NCBI RefSeq assembly: GCF_041915215.1
Contig: NZ_JAYSBV010000001.1
Length of the DNA: 64,000 bases
Reading direction: 5' to 3' (one strand)
Origin: Zoogloea sp021286885
GTDB taxonomy: Bacteria > Pseudomonadota > Gammaproteobacteria > Burkholderiales > Rhodocyclaceae
The notes below the pieces were generated by a model. That model saw only the letters and a program-made list of their open reading frames with translations, had not been told where the DNA came from and ran no database searches. Both the position numbers and the translations under genes were made by a program. Shown piece after piece: positions 50,217 to 59,406 of the stretch. Positions within the stretch are counted from its first letter, which is position 1, and the number at the start of each line of letters is the position of its first letter.

Positions 50217-51464
50217 ATGACCCAAACGCCCGTGCGTACCCCCCCCCGCCACGCCCCCATGAGCCAGTTTCCGGTGGCAGGGGCCGAACTCCTGATCGGC
50301 GGGATTCCCCTCACCCGCCTGGCCGCCCGGGTGGGCAGCACGCCCTTCTACGCCTACGACCGCAGCCTGCTGGATGGCCGCGTGGCCCAGCTGCGCGCCG
50401 CCCTGCCCGCCACCGTCAAGCTCCACTACGCCATGAAGGCCAACCCCATGCCGGCCCTGGTGGCCCACATGGCCGGCCTGGTGGACGGGATCGACGTGGC
50501 TTCTGCCGGCGAACTCCAGGTGGCCCTGGACGCAGGTGCCGACCCCCGCGAAATCAGCTTTGCCGGCCCCGGCAAGGGCGCCGACGAACTGCGGCGGGCG
50601 GTGGCCGCCGGCATCCTGATCAACATCGAATCCCCGCGTGAAATCACCGAACTGGCCCGCATCACCCAGGAAACCGGCTGGCCCGCCCGGGTGGCAGTGC
50701 GCGTCAATCCCGACTTTGAGCTCAAGGGCTCGGGCATGAAGATGGGCGGCGGCCCCAAGCAATTCGGGATCGACGCCGAAGCCGTGCCCGAAGTGCTGGC
50801 CGCCATTGGCGCCGCCGGGCTCCAGTTTGAAGGCTTCCACCTGTTTGCCGGCTCCCAGAACCTCAAGCCGGAAGCCATCTGCGAAGCCCAGCAAAAATCC
50901 TACGAACTGGCCCTGCGCCTCGCGGCCCACGCCCCGTCCCCGGTGCGCTTCCTCAACCTGGGCGGCGGTTTCGGGATTACTTATTTCCCTGGCGAAACGC
51001 CGCTGGATCTGGCCCCCATCGGCGCCAATCTGGCCGCCCTGGCCGAACGGGCCCGCCACGACCTGCCCGAAGCCGAGATCGTCATCGAACTGGGCCGCTA
51101 CCTGGTGGGCGAAGCCGGCGTGTACGTGAGCCGGGTGGTGGATCGCAAGGTGTCCCGGGGCCAGACCTATCTGGTGGTCGATGGCGGCCTGCACCATCAC
51201 CTGTCGGCCTCCGGCAACTTTGGCCAGGTGATCCGCAAGAACTACCCGCTGGTGATCGGCAACCGGATGGATCAGCCCGCCAACGAAAGCGCCTCGGTGG
51301 TGGGCCCCCTGTGCACGCCCCTGGATCTGCTGGGCGAGCGCATGGAACTCAGCCACGCCGAGCCCGGCGATCTGGTGGTGATCTACCAGTCCGGCGCCTA
51401 CGGCTTCAGCGCCAGCCCCCAACGCTTCCTGGGCCACCCGGCGCCGGTCGAAGTGCTGGTCTGA
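50217..51464 (+). CDS. PLP-dependent decarboxylase, exosortase A system-associated
   Basis: A 415-residue alanine-racemase-fold decarboxylase related to diaminopimelate/ornithine decarboxylases. The PLP lysine is in Y-A-M-K-A-N (about 75-80), G-G-G-F-G-I (about 245) binds the phosphate, and E-L-G-R-Y-L-V (about 295) and Y-G-F-S (about 403) complete the site. The usual H-x-G-S motif is replaced by L-F-A-G-S. It matches the TIGR03099 XrtA-associated class, 47 bp downstream of the ligase. The true substrate is unknown. Confidence 0.93.
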   Translation: MTQTPVRTPPRHAPMSQFPVAGAELLIGGIPLTRLAARVGSTPFYAYDRSLLDGRVAQLRAALPATVKLHYAMKANPMPALVAHMAGLVDGIDVASAGELQVALDAGADPREISFAGPGKGADELRRAVAAGILINIESPREITELARITQETGWPARVAVRVNPDFELKGSGMKMGGGPKQFGIDAEAVPEVLAAIGAAGLQFEGFHLFAGSQNLKPEAICEAQQKSYELALRLAAHAPSPVRFLNLGGGFGITYFPGETPLDLAPIGANLAALAERARHDLPEAEIVIELGRYLVGEAGVYVSRVVDRKVSRGQTYLVVDGGLHHHLSASGNFGQVIRKNYPLVIGNRMDQPANESASVVGPLCTPLDLLGERMELSHAEPGDLVVIYQSGAYGFSASPQRFLGHPAPVEVLV

Positions 51465-51522
51465 ACCTGACTTGAGCCCGCGCCCCGCGAACCCGAATTC
51501 TTCGTATTTGCCCACCCACGCC

Positions 51523-53214
51523 ATGAACACATCCCCCTCCTACGGCGCCTACACGGTGCCCATCTGCGCCGGCCACCCCCGCTTCAGTGGCGAACTGGCC
51601 ACCCTTGCCCAGACGCAGGGCCCCGCCGCCGCCTGGGCCGCCGCCTTTGCCCAGCACGGCACCGCCGCCCCGCGCCAGGTCACCGGGGATTACGCCGTGG
51701 CCATCTGCGGGCCCGAGGGCGAAACCTTCCTCGCCATCGACCGCTTTGCGATCCGCACCCTGTGCTACCGGCAAGGCCCCAAAGGCCTGGGCTTTGCCGA
51801 ACGGGCCAACGAACTGGCCGACGGCGACAGCCCGGTTGATCCCCAGGCCATCTTTGATTACCTGTTCTTCCACGCCATCCCCTCGCCCCGCACCATCTTC
51901 AAGGGCATCCTGCGCCTGCCCCCGGCCCACTACGCCCACTTCAAGGGCGGCAAGCTGAGCGTGGCCCCCTACTGGGTGCCCACCTTCCAGGAACCCCGCA
52001 GCGGTGACTTTGGCGCCCTCAAGGGCGAGTTCATGGGCATCCTCGAAAACGCGGTCAAATCGCGCCTGGAGGGCTACGCCCCCGAGCAGATCGGCTGCTT
52101 CCTGAGCGGTGGCACCGACAGCTCCACCGTGGCCGGGATGATCACCCAGGTATCGGGCCGCCCCGCCGCCAGCTACTCCATCGGCTTCGATGCCCAGGGC
52201 TACGACGAGATGGAATACGCCCGCATCGCCGCCCGCCGCTTCGGCACCGATCACCACGAGTACTACGTGACGCCCGCCGACCTGGTGCGCAAGATCCCCG
52301 ATGTGGCGACCCACTACGACCAGCCCTTCGGCAACTCCTCCGCCCTGCCCGCCTTCTACTGCGCCCGCATGGCCCACGATGACGGCGTGCGCCGGATGCT
52401 GGCCGGCGACGGGGGCGACGAACTCTTCGGCGGCAACACCCGTTACGCCAAGCAGCGCGTATTCGGCATCTACGACCACGTTCCGAGCGTGCTGCGCAAG
52501 GGCTTCCTGGAGCCCGTGCTGGGCCTGCCCGGCATGGATCGCATCCCCATCGTCAAAAAGGGCGTGAGCTACATCGAACAAGCCCGGGTCCCCATGCCCG
52601 AGCGCACCGAGATGTACAACCTGCTGATCCGCCTCGGCGCCGACCAGGTGCTGACCCCCGCCTTCCTGGCCCGGGTGGACCAACGCGCCCCCCACGCCCT
52701 GCAAAAAGAAGTCTGGAACGCCGCCCAGGCCTCCACCCAGATCAACCGGATGCTGGCCTTCGACTGGCGCTTCACCCTCGCCGAAAACGATCTACCCAAG
52801 GTGGTCGGCACCACCCGCCTCGCCGAAGTGGACGTGGCCTTCCCCCTGCTGGACGACGCACTGCTCGATTTTTCGTGCACCCTGCCCCCCGAGTTCAAGC
52901 TCAAGGGCTTCAAGCTGCGCTGGTTCTTCAAGGAAGCCCTGCGCGGCTTCCTGCCCGACGAGATCATCACCAAGAAGAAACACGGCTTCGGCCTGCCCTT
53001 CGGCGTCTGGGCCTGCAAGGATGCCGCCCTGCGCCAACTCGCCGGCGACACCCTCAACGCCCTCGTGCGCCGCAACATCCTGGACGAAAAGTTCCTGCGC
53101 AGCCTCACCACCGAACTCCTCCCCGCCTACCCGGGCTACTACGGAGAGCTGGTGTGGATTCTGATGATGCTGGAACAATGGCTGCAAAAATACGCGCCGG
53201 ATTTCAGGGTGTGA
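51523..53214 (+). CDS. Asparagine synthase-related amidotransferase-like protein
   Basis: A 563-residue protein that ends the rightward operon. The C-terminal domain has the PP-loop C-F-L-S-G-G-T-D-S-S-T-V (about 190-201), G-D-G-G-D-E-L-F-G-G (about 302-311) and K-K-K-H-G-F-G-L-P (about 483-491), as in AsnB-type synthetases. The N-terminal domain keeps the glutaminase fold features but begins M-N-T, without the Cys at position 2 needed for glutamine hydrolysis. It may therefore use free ammonia or an amine, or form an amide between glycan precursors and amino acids. The start ATG 51523 is preferred over 51472. Confidence 0.9.
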   Translation: MNTSPSYGAYTVPICAGHPRFSGELATLAQTQGPAAAWAAAFAQHGTAAPRQVTGDYAVAICGPEGETFLAIDRFAIRTLCYRQGPKGLGFAERANELADGDSPVDPQAIFDYLFFHAIPSPRTIFKGILRLPPAHYAHFKGGKLSVAPYWVPTFQEPRSGDFGALKGEFMGILENAVKSRLEGYAPEQIGCFLSGGTDSSTVAGMITQVSGRPAASYSIGFDAQGYDEMEYARIAARRFGTDHHEYYVTPADLVRKIPDVATHYDQPFGNSSALPAFYCARMAHDDGVRRMLAGDGGDELFGGNTRYAKQRVFGIYDHVPSVLRKGFLEPVLGLPGMDRIPIVKKGVSYIEQARVPMPERTEMYNLLIRLGADQVLTPAFLARVDQRAPHALQKEVWNAAQASTQINRMLAFDWRFTLAENDLPKVVGTTRLAEVDVAFPLLDDALLDFSCTLPPEFKLKGFKLRWFFKEALRGFLPDEIITKKKHGFGLPFGVWACKDAALRQLAGDTLNALVRRNILDEKFLRSLTTELLPAYPGYYGELVWILMMLEQWLQKYAPDFRV

Positions 53215-53278
53215 AAGCACACCCCGCAGGGCACGCCGCCTGCGAATAAGGCCCTCTCCCCGGCCATTCCCCCCTAAA

Positions 53279-53308
53279 CGCCAAGGGCACCCTCAGGTGC
53301 CCTTGGCG
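53279..53308. terminator. Perfect hairpin terminator after the rightward XrtA operon
   Basis: A perfect 13-bp stem (CGCCAAGGGCACC with GGTGCCCTTGGCG) closes a CTCA loop between two converging genes. No long T-run follows. Confidence 0.75.
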
Positions 53309-53366
53309 TTGCGCGTTTACCCCAGAAGCAACGGGGGCCGCCTTGCTGCCCGCCTTACAGCCCGCT

Positions 53367-56036
53367 TTACAACCAATTCCCCATCAACACATACGGCGCC
53401 CAGTAATACGGGTGGCTCAAGTCCTGGGAGGCGTTCGGGGTGGCCTTTTCTGGTTGCAGCTGCCCCCGGAGCATGGCCAGCTGGGCTTGCTGGAGGGCGG
53501 CGGATTTGCTCATCTGGCGGCTCGCGCCCCGTTGCCGGTAAAACTCCACCATCAGCGGCGCAGCCCCCACATCCGCCACCGGCCACAAGGTTGCCAGCAC
53601 GGCTTTGGCGCCCCAGGTGCGGAAGCTATGACCCAAGGAATCGAGCACATCGTCACGCCCGGTTTCACAGGCCGAGAGGGTTATCAAATCGTACTGATCC
53701 AAGCGAGGCTTCCAGGCTTTCATATCACCCAGCTTTACGCTATTGCTTTGATCCCCCAGGAGCAAGCTGGCGGTATCCATCCGGTAATGGGTGGCGATGT
53801 GCAACACACGAACGGGTGTGGCTTGAGTCGCTTGGGGGCTCATCAAGCGATGCAGCACGCCTTCGCTAAATTCGGCGTTGAGGTAACGTGTGCCCGGCAT
53901 GATCCCTTCGCGGGGGTGACACACCGGGTGCTGGCCATCTCCCACAACACCACACACCTCCCGTGTCACGCCCGGCAAGGGGCTATACCCCAAGGTGCTA
54001 CTCCCCTGGGCGGCCCCTAAGGCATATCCGCTCCAAGCACGCTGGGAGATCTGCTCCAGCCCTGCAAGTTGACCATCGCCGTTGGTTCCCAGCACGGTGA
54101 CTGCATAGTGTTCGATTAAATGACTGCCATCGGGCCTCTGCAAAGCAGCAAAAGGCAGGTTGCTCAAAGGCCCCAAGGCTTGAATAACCCAATGTTTGAC
54201 CGTACCCAGCTCCACGCCCAACCGGGCTTCTGCGGGTTCGATCAACTGGGCATAGAGCGCCTGGGCCTGGGCACGGTAGGGCTGCCGATCCTGAATCGCG
54301 TTGCGCAGGGCCGCTACCTGGGCGGAGAGGTTTGCCCCATTCAATGAAATGTGCTGCGTTTGCGTACCGCGTGCGGTACTCACCAACATTTCAATGCCGT
54401 CCTCCACGGGAACCAAGGCCAAGGCTGCAGTGTGCGGGGCGCTGGGTGTCTGAGCCTGGATTTGGGTCAGCTTGTCCGAAAACTCCGTCTGGGCCAACGT
54501 TCGGGCCTTGGCGCGCCGCTGCTGCTCAGTTTGGGCGAGCGCTTCAAAACCTTGTTTGGCGTCTTGCTGGAATTTAATTTCGGCCTGATCCAGCTCACGG
54601 CGACGCTGGGCCAATCTTTGCCCCAAGGCGGTTTCTTCTGGGTGCGCCTGCGACTGTTTTTCTTGCTGCACCAGAGCAGCCCGGTCCCGCGCCATCTCAC
54701 TCAAGCGGGCGTACAACGCCTGTTCATGGGGTGTCCACGGGATCCCTGGCAATCCATCCCCCAAGCCACGCTGTTGCAAGGCCTCTTGGCGCTCTGCTTC
54801 GCCCAGCATCCGCACCACCTGCTCAGCCTCACTCACCCGCCCTTGGCGCAACAAGAGCTTCACCAAGGCCTGATAGGGCCCTAGCAGGCTTTTAGCCAAG
54901 GCCTCCCGGTTCACGCGCTCCATTTTCAAAGCCCCCGTGCGCATCCGCTGCCGGGTGTTGACCGAAAGCTTGTAGTAAAAAATCGCCTCGTCGATCTGCG
55001 CCCCCGGAACTCTCGGCTCCCGTGCTAGCCACGCCCCCAGGTTGGCGGATATTTCTGCCAAATGCTTAATCGCTCCGTGCTGCTGCCGGGGATCGGTAAT
55101 ATCCGCCACCAGCACGACCCCCAACGCACGCCGGAGGAGCGGCAAAGCTTCGTCATGACGACCCATCGAGTAGTACAGCCCCGCCAGATTGTTCAGGCTC
55201 GTCGCCGTATCCGGATGATCCGCACCCAGTGCCTTTTCCCGTATCACCAATGCACGCCGATACAGCGGCAAGGCTTCGTCATAACGGCCCATCGATTCGT
55301 ACAGCGCCGCCAGATTGTTCAGGCTCGTCGCCGTAGACGGATGATCCGCACCCAGTGCCTTTTCAACGATCCCCAGCCCACGCAGGTACAGCGGCAAGGC
55401 TTCGTCATAACGACCCATCAAGTAGTACAGCCCCGCCAGATTGTTCAGGCTCGCCGCCGTAGACGGATGATCCGCACCCAGCGCCTTTTCCCGTATCACC
55501 AGCGCACGCCGGTACAGCGGCAAGGCTTCGTCATAACGACCCATCGATTTGTACAGCAACGCCAGATTGTTCAGGCTCGTCGCCGTAGACGGATGATCCG
55601 CACCCAGCGCCTTTTCCCGTATCCCCAGCGCACGCCAGTACAGCGGCAAGGCTTCGTCATAACGACCCATCGAGTAGTACAGCCCCGCCAGATTGTTTAA
55701 ATCAGTCGCGGTTTCCGGATGATCTGCACCCAATGCCCTTTCATCTATCCCCAGCGCACGCCGGTACAGCGGCAAGGCTTCGTCATAACGCCCCATCGAG
55801 TCGTACAGCCCCGCCAGATTGTTCAGGCTCGTCGCCGTATCCGGATGATCCGCACCCCTGCTTGCTTCAGCCTCTGCCAGGGCGGCTTGGGCCAGGGGGA
55901 TTGCGTCAGCGTACTTGCCTTGCTGATGGAGCCGCACAACCAGCTGGTTAAGGGGGCCCGGATCAGCCAGGGCGGGGGCGGTGTGGTGGAGCAGGCCGCA
56001 CAGCAGGGCTTGGCACAGGAGGGTGCGGGTTTTCAT
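53367..56036 (-). CDS. Secreted TPR-CHAT caspase-like protease
   Basis: An 889-residue protein. The ATG at 56036 overlaps the stop of the upstream hydrolase gene, and a signal peptide follows (about 1-25, ending A-L-A). Six near-identical 42-residue tetratricopeptide (NB-ARC-type/Kinesin-light-chain-like) units lie at about 60-310, with repeats of A-D-H-P-x-T-A-x-x-L-N-N-L-A. A coiled-coil rich in Gln/Glu/Arg spans about 440-560. The C-terminal CHAT domain (about 600-889) keeps the catalytic pair: His in H-I-A-T-H (about 747) and Cys in L-S-A-C-E-T-G (about 789), plus G-A-K-A-V-L-A-T-L-W-P-V. It ends Y-Y-W-A-P-Y-V-L-M-G-N, standard for CHAT. The substrate is unknown. Confidence 0.92.
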   Translation of the reverse strand: MKTRTLLCQALLCGLLHHTAPALADPGPLNQLVVRLHQQGKYADAIPLAQAALAEAEASRGADHPDTATSLNNLAGLYDSMGRYDEALPLYRRALGIDERALGADHPETATDLNNLAGLYYSMGRYDEALPLYWRALGIREKALGADHPSTATSLNNLALLYKSMGRYDEALPLYRRALVIREKALGADHPSTAASLNNLAGLYYLMGRYDEALPLYLRGLGIVEKALGADHPSTATSLNNLAALYESMGRYDEALPLYRRALVIREKALGADHPDTATSLNNLAGLYYSMGRHDEALPLLRRALGVVLVADITDPRQQHGAIKHLAEISANLGAWLAREPRVPGAQIDEAIFYYKLSVNTRQRMRTGALKMERVNREALAKSLLGPYQALVKLLLRQGRVSEAEQVVRMLGEAERQEALQQRGLGDGLPGIPWTPHEQALYARLSEMARDRAALVQQEKQSQAHPEETALGQRLAQRRRELDQAEIKFQQDAKQGFEALAQTEQQRRAKARTLAQTEFSDKLTQIQAQTPSAPHTAALALVPVEDGIEMLVSTARGTQTQHISLNGANLSAQVAALRNAIQDRQPYRAQAQALYAQLIEPAEARLGVELGTVKHWVIQALGPLSNLPFAALQRPDGSHLIEHYAVTVLGTNGDGQLAGLEQISQRAWSGYALGAAQGSSTLGYSPLPGVTREVCGVVGDGQHPVCHPREGIMPGTRYLNAEFSEGVLHRLMSPQATQATPVRVLHIATHYRMDTASLLLGDQSNSVKLGDMKAWKPRLDQYDLITLSACETGRDDVLDSLGHSFRTWGAKAVLATLWPVADVGAAPLMVEFYRQRGASRQMSKSAALQQAQLAMLRGQLQPEKATPNASQDLSHPYYWAPYVLMGNWL
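55140..55860. repeat. Tandem 126-bp minisatellite encoding the TPR units
   Basis: Six near-identical 126-bp units occur with exact period (landmarks at 55147, 55273, 55399, 55525, 55651 and 55777). Within-gene identity is so high that unit gain or loss by recombination is likely. It is not a CRISPR array: units are contiguous coding sequence with no spacers. Confidence 0.9.
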
Positions 56037-57484
56037 GGTTTGAATACCCAGGATTGTTGATTTTTGGCCTTGCCCAGGCCGGGGCGTTGATAAGGAGGGA
56101 GGCCTCGGTTGATGAGGAGATAAATATCGTTGAGCACCGTGCGCTGCGCGCCAAAATAGCTGTGGGCGAGGCCAAACCATTCTTGGGTAACGGGGGTCGC
56201 ATCGATGGAGTCCATGCCCGGGGTAACGAAAATATCGTCGCCCCCCTGGCCCAGACGTTTTTCTTTGTGAAACTTGGCCGAGAGCGCCAAAGGCTTGTCG
56301 GCGCTGGAAGCGTAGAGGGTAAAGGGCGGGCGGTAGCTACTTTTCAATTGGGGGATCCAGTGCTTGTCGAACTCGGTCACGCCGATATCCGGGGCGGCCA
56401 ACACCACGTGCTTGATGGCCCGTTCGGCGCCGGGGCGGCGCTTGAAGAGTTCGGCCAGGGCTTGGGTCAGCACACGGCTGCCCATGCTGTGGGCCACCAG
56501 ATACACGGGTACCGGCGAGTCTTGGGCGCCGATGAGTTGCTCCAGTACATCCGCCAGGGGGCGCCAAGCGCTGCCGGCTTGCGCTTCGTCGGCCGGATAA
56601 GACAGTTCACTGCCCGCAGAGGGCCAGCTGAACAGCACCACGGGCCCGGCAAAGGCCAGATCATAGGCAAACTGCCCAGCCCGACGGGCGGCATCTTCAA
56701 ATGTGCAGTTATAGCCATGGACAAACAGCAGAACGCCCCCCTGATGAAACGCCCTACCCTGGGTTTGGACTTCTTTGGCCCAGGCACTGGCATTGAGGGG
56801 GGTATAGGCTGACTTGAGCAGCACATGCTGCTCGGGCTGAGCGCTCCACTCAAAGCGAAGGATGGAGGGGCTTTCCATGTGCCCCAGTTGGTGGCTGGCC
56901 GGGATGGAGACTTCTACCCGGCCCTGCAAAAGCGTGCTCCCGCGTTGTGCAGAGAAGGCCTGTGCCGCACGCTGCTGGCCGGTGCCCGCCCGGTTGGTGG
57001 CGTAATAGAGCTGAACAACGGCCGCCTTGGTGGCCGACGCAGAAACGCCCGGTTCGGGGGTCTGCCGGCTCGCTCCCCCCGGCTGGCTGCTGGCTTGGGC
57101 ACTCAACTGCGTGAGGGCCTGTTGTTCTCCCGGGCCCCGGTGGCTTTCTTCCTGAAGCAGGGCCAAATCTGCAGGGGCGTAGCTCAGACGCAAATTGACC
57201 GTGTCTTGGGTGCCGCAAATCAGGGGGTCGAAGGGCGTTACGCCAACATCGGCAGCCTTGAGCTCGGGCCACAAACGCTGATGAATCACCGCGTGGGCCA
57301 GCATGTTCCGAAAATCGCCCGGATCTGGCCCCTGGAGCACCAGCCGGACTTGGCGCGTTTCCAACACTTCCTGGCCGGGTTCGTAAGACACGCCCCGGGC
57401 ACACAAACGGAGCTCCACCCCATGCACCGCACCACCCCACCCCAAGCAGCCCAGCAGCGCCGTCATGACAAGCTTCTTGCCCAC
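56033..57484 (-). CDS. Exported alpha/beta hydrolase (DUF900 family)
   Basis: A 483-residue protein from GTG 57484, which has GGAGG 5 bases upstream. The signal peptide covers about 1-22. A roughly 120-residue N-terminal domain precedes a Ser/Gln/Pro-rich linker (about 115-150). The DUF900 hydrolase domain (about 150-460) begins V-Q-L-Y-Y-A-T-N-R, with V-L-L-F-V-H-G-Y-N-C-T-F-E-D-A (about 255) and the nucleophile elbow V-A-H-S-M-G-S-R (about 330), with the Ser in G-x-S-x-G-like context. Its stop codon overlaps the start of the CHAT protease gene, so the two are translationally coupled. Confidence 0.88.
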   Translation of the reverse strand: MGKKLVMTALLGCLGWGGAVHGVELRLCARGVSYEPGQEVLETRQVRLVLQGPDPGDFRNMLAHAVIHQRLWPELKAADVGVTPFDPLICGTQDTVNLRLSYAPADLALLQEESHRGPGEQQALTQLSAQASSQPGGASRQTPEPGVSASATKAAVVQLYYATNRAGTGQQRAAQAFSAQRGSTLLQGRVEVSIPASHQLGHMESPSILRFEWSAQPEQHVLLKSAYTPLNASAWAKEVQTQGRAFHQGGVLLFVHGYNCTFEDAARRAGQFAYDLAFAGPVVLFSWPSAGSELSYPADEAQAGSAWRPLADVLEQLIGAQDSPVPVYLVAHSMGSRVLTQALAELFKRRPGAERAIKHVVLAAPDIGVTEFDKHWIPQLKSSYRPPFTLYASSADKPLALSAKFHKEKRLGQGGDDIFVTPGMDSIDATPVTQEWFGLAHSYFGAQRTVLNDIYLLINRGLPPYQRPGLGKAKNQQSWVFKP

Positions 57485-57794
57485 TCACGCCTCCCGCATA
57501 TGAAAAACCATTCGGAGAGGAGAGAATAGAGGACAACAAACTTTACGGCAATTAACGATCAAAGACGCCGAAAGCCATGGGCTGAATGGACCTATACCGC
57601 AAGTACGTAGCGCATATCCAGCAGGTGAAATACAACACAAACAGGCCCACTGCGGCCCTTAAACCCTACACAAAGCACGCCCCCTGCCGATAGCAACACC
57701 AGGCCCGGCGCGGCTGCGTGCGCCGGCTGCTTATCGACCTCAAACACAACCCAAACACACCCATCCAGACCCTCGGGTCTGCAAGGAGCCGCCG
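57485..57794. other. Intergenic region between DUF900 and phasin-like genes
   Basis: This 310-bp divergent gap should contain promoters for both flanking genes. No convincing -35/-10 pair, hairpin or RNA gene was seen. Confidence 0.5.
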
Positions 57795-58343
57795 ATGCAT
57801 CAAGAATTTGAACACCCTTCGGGCACGCCCAGCCCTGTTCCGCCCCTGGGCCTGCCGCTTTGCAGCGCTGCACTGGAAAACTGGCTGACGGAGGCGCGAC
57901 GTTTTGCGGCGGAGGCTGGGCCTTTGGGGGGTGGGCTGGCCCGCTACTTGAGCGGCCAACAGCTGGTGCAAGACATGGCCCAGCACCAGTGGCAGACGTT
58001 TTGGTCGCTGGCGGCCCTGAGCTTTCATCCGGCGCGGCAGATGGCGCTGATGGTGGAAAGCATGGAAATGCAGGTCGCCCTCCAGCACCGGCTCGGGGGC
58101 CTGTTTGAAAACTGGGTGGCGGGTCTGGGCCATATCAGCCAGAGCGCCTGGGCGGCCCAGCGCACGAGCACCCCGGGGAGTCTGGTGGAGGCCGACATGA
58201 ATGCGCTGCGCGAGCTCAACAGCCTGTGGGTCGATCAGGTGATGGCCCTCGCCCGGCTGGGGCAGAACGTGCAAAACGGCGTGGATCTGATGCTGGAGCG
58301 GCATCAACCCCCGGCGACGCGCCCGGGGCCGCAAACGCCATAG
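57795..58343 (+). CDS. Small helical protein, phasin-like
   Basis: A 182-residue cytoplasmic protein with a clean AGGAG site before its ATG. It is mostly amphipathic helix from about 22 onward (N-W-L-T-E-A-R-R-F-A-A-E, then H-Q-W-Q-T-F-W-S-L-A-A-L and N-S-L-W-V-D-Q-V-M-A-L-A-R-L-G-Q-N-V), with a Pro-rich N- and C-terminus. The pattern is reminiscent of phasins that coat polyhydroxyalkanoate granules, but no specific motif confirms this. It is a lone rightward gene between leftward neighbours. Confidence 0.6.
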   Translation: MHQEFEHPSGTPSPVPPLGLPLCSAALENWLTEARRFAAEAGPLGGGLARYLSGQQLVQDMAQHQWQTFWSLAALSFHPARQMALMVESMEMQVALQHRLGGLFENWVAGLGHISQSAWAAQRTSTPGSLVEADMNALRELNSLWVDQVMALARLGQNVQNGVDLMLERHQPPATRPGPQTP

Positions 58344-58382
58344 CCGCAACAACCGCCAGGCACGCCGGGGGCGAGCCCCGGA

Positions 58383-59348
58383 TCAGCGGGCGATCTGGGG
58401 CCGGATCATGCGGCTGTTCATCAGCATGCGCAGGCCGAAGCGGGCCGGCGTCTGGTCCCAGGGGGTGAAGCGCGGCAGCTGGAACAGATCGGCCTGGGGC
58501 GTGGCAACGCCGGGTGCGGTGGAGACTGCGGCCTTGAAGCCCAATTCTTGGGCGATCCGGGCATGGCGGGCCAGATAGTCTTGATCTGGCTTGCCATTGG
58601 GGTAGGCAAACAGGGGGACTTCTTCGCCCAGCAGGTTTTCAAGGCAGGTCTTGCTGCCCTGCATCTCGTCCCGTGCCTCTTCATCCGAAATCCGGGCCAG
58701 GATGGGATGGGTGAGCGTATGGGCGCCAATCTGCATGCCGCCCTGGCGCAGGGTCTTGACCTGCTCGGAGCGCATCATCAGGGTGGTAGACAAGGGGCTG
58801 CCCGCAATCCCGGCAATGGCCTGGACTTTTTCCAGGCGCTCGGCGGGGGCCTCGTATTTGATTTGGCGCAGAATGGTTTCGATGGCCTCCCGCTTCTGGT
58901 CGGGGGTCAGGATGGGGTAATCCCCCAATCCCAACTCGCCCAGGGCCAGACGGGGGCGCCGGCAATGGCGCACGGCCTCGATCACCGTGTCGTTCCACAT
59001 GCGCCCCCCATCCAGAAACGAGGTGGCCACAAAGAAAGTGGCCGGCATCCCGTGCTTTTGCAGCACCGGGAGGGCGTTTTCGGCGTTGTCGGCATAGCCG
59101 TCATCAAAGGTGATGGTGAGCGCCCGGGCCGGCAAACGGTTCTGGGCCAGCAGACTGACCGCCTCATCCAGGGGGATCACGTCAAACCAACGCTTCACCC
59201 AGCCCAGGATTTCATCAAAACGGCGAATATCCGGCTCCCCCGGAAAAATCGGGTCGGGCTGACTCAGCACCCGGTGAAAAATCAGGGTCGCCAGTCGGCC
59301 ATGGGTCGCGCCCGGAGACAGCACACCAGCCAGGGATTTGAGGATCAT
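58383..59348 (-). CDS. Polysaccharide deacetylase (NodB homology domain)
   Basis: A 321-residue protein beginning at ATG 59348 (M-I-L-K-S-L-A-G-V); an upstream extension to 59453 overlaps the next gene and lacks support. The NodB core contains T-F-D-D-G-Y-A-D-N (about 85-93) with the catalytic Asp and metal Asp, and M-Q-I-G-A-H-T-L-T-H-P (about 208-218) with the two metal histidines. Such enzymes remove N-acetyl groups from surface polysaccharides. XrtA loci often carry one; here it is placed between two blocks of that locus. Confidence 0.88.
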   Translation of the reverse strand: MILKSLAGVLSPGATHGRLATLIFHRVLSQPDPIFPGEPDIRRFDEILGWVKRWFDVIPLDEAVSLLAQNRLPARALTITFDDGYADNAENALPVLQKHGMPATFFVATSFLDGGRMWNDTVIEAVRHCRRPRLALGELGLGDYPILTPDQKREAIETILRQIKYEAPAERLEKVQAIAGIAGSPLSTTLMMRSEQVKTLRQGGMQIGAHTLTHPILARISDEEARDEMQGSKTCLENLLGEEVPLFAYPNGKPDQDYLARHARIAQELGFKAAVSTAPGVATPQADLFQLPRFTPWDQTPARFGLRMLMNSRMIRPQIAR

Positions 59349-59406
59349 GTCGTAAATTATTCGTAAATTCGTAAATTTGTAGCCGTATTGGCGTACTGAA
59401 ACACGT

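Noticed and set aside
55062..55700. Rightward frame with repeating Arg/Gln-rich 42-residue blocks
   Set aside because: It is the reverse-strand shadow of the TPR repeats in the CHAT gene.
55140..55860. Possible CRISPR array
   Set aside because: Period is 126 bp with contiguous coding repeats and no unique spacers.
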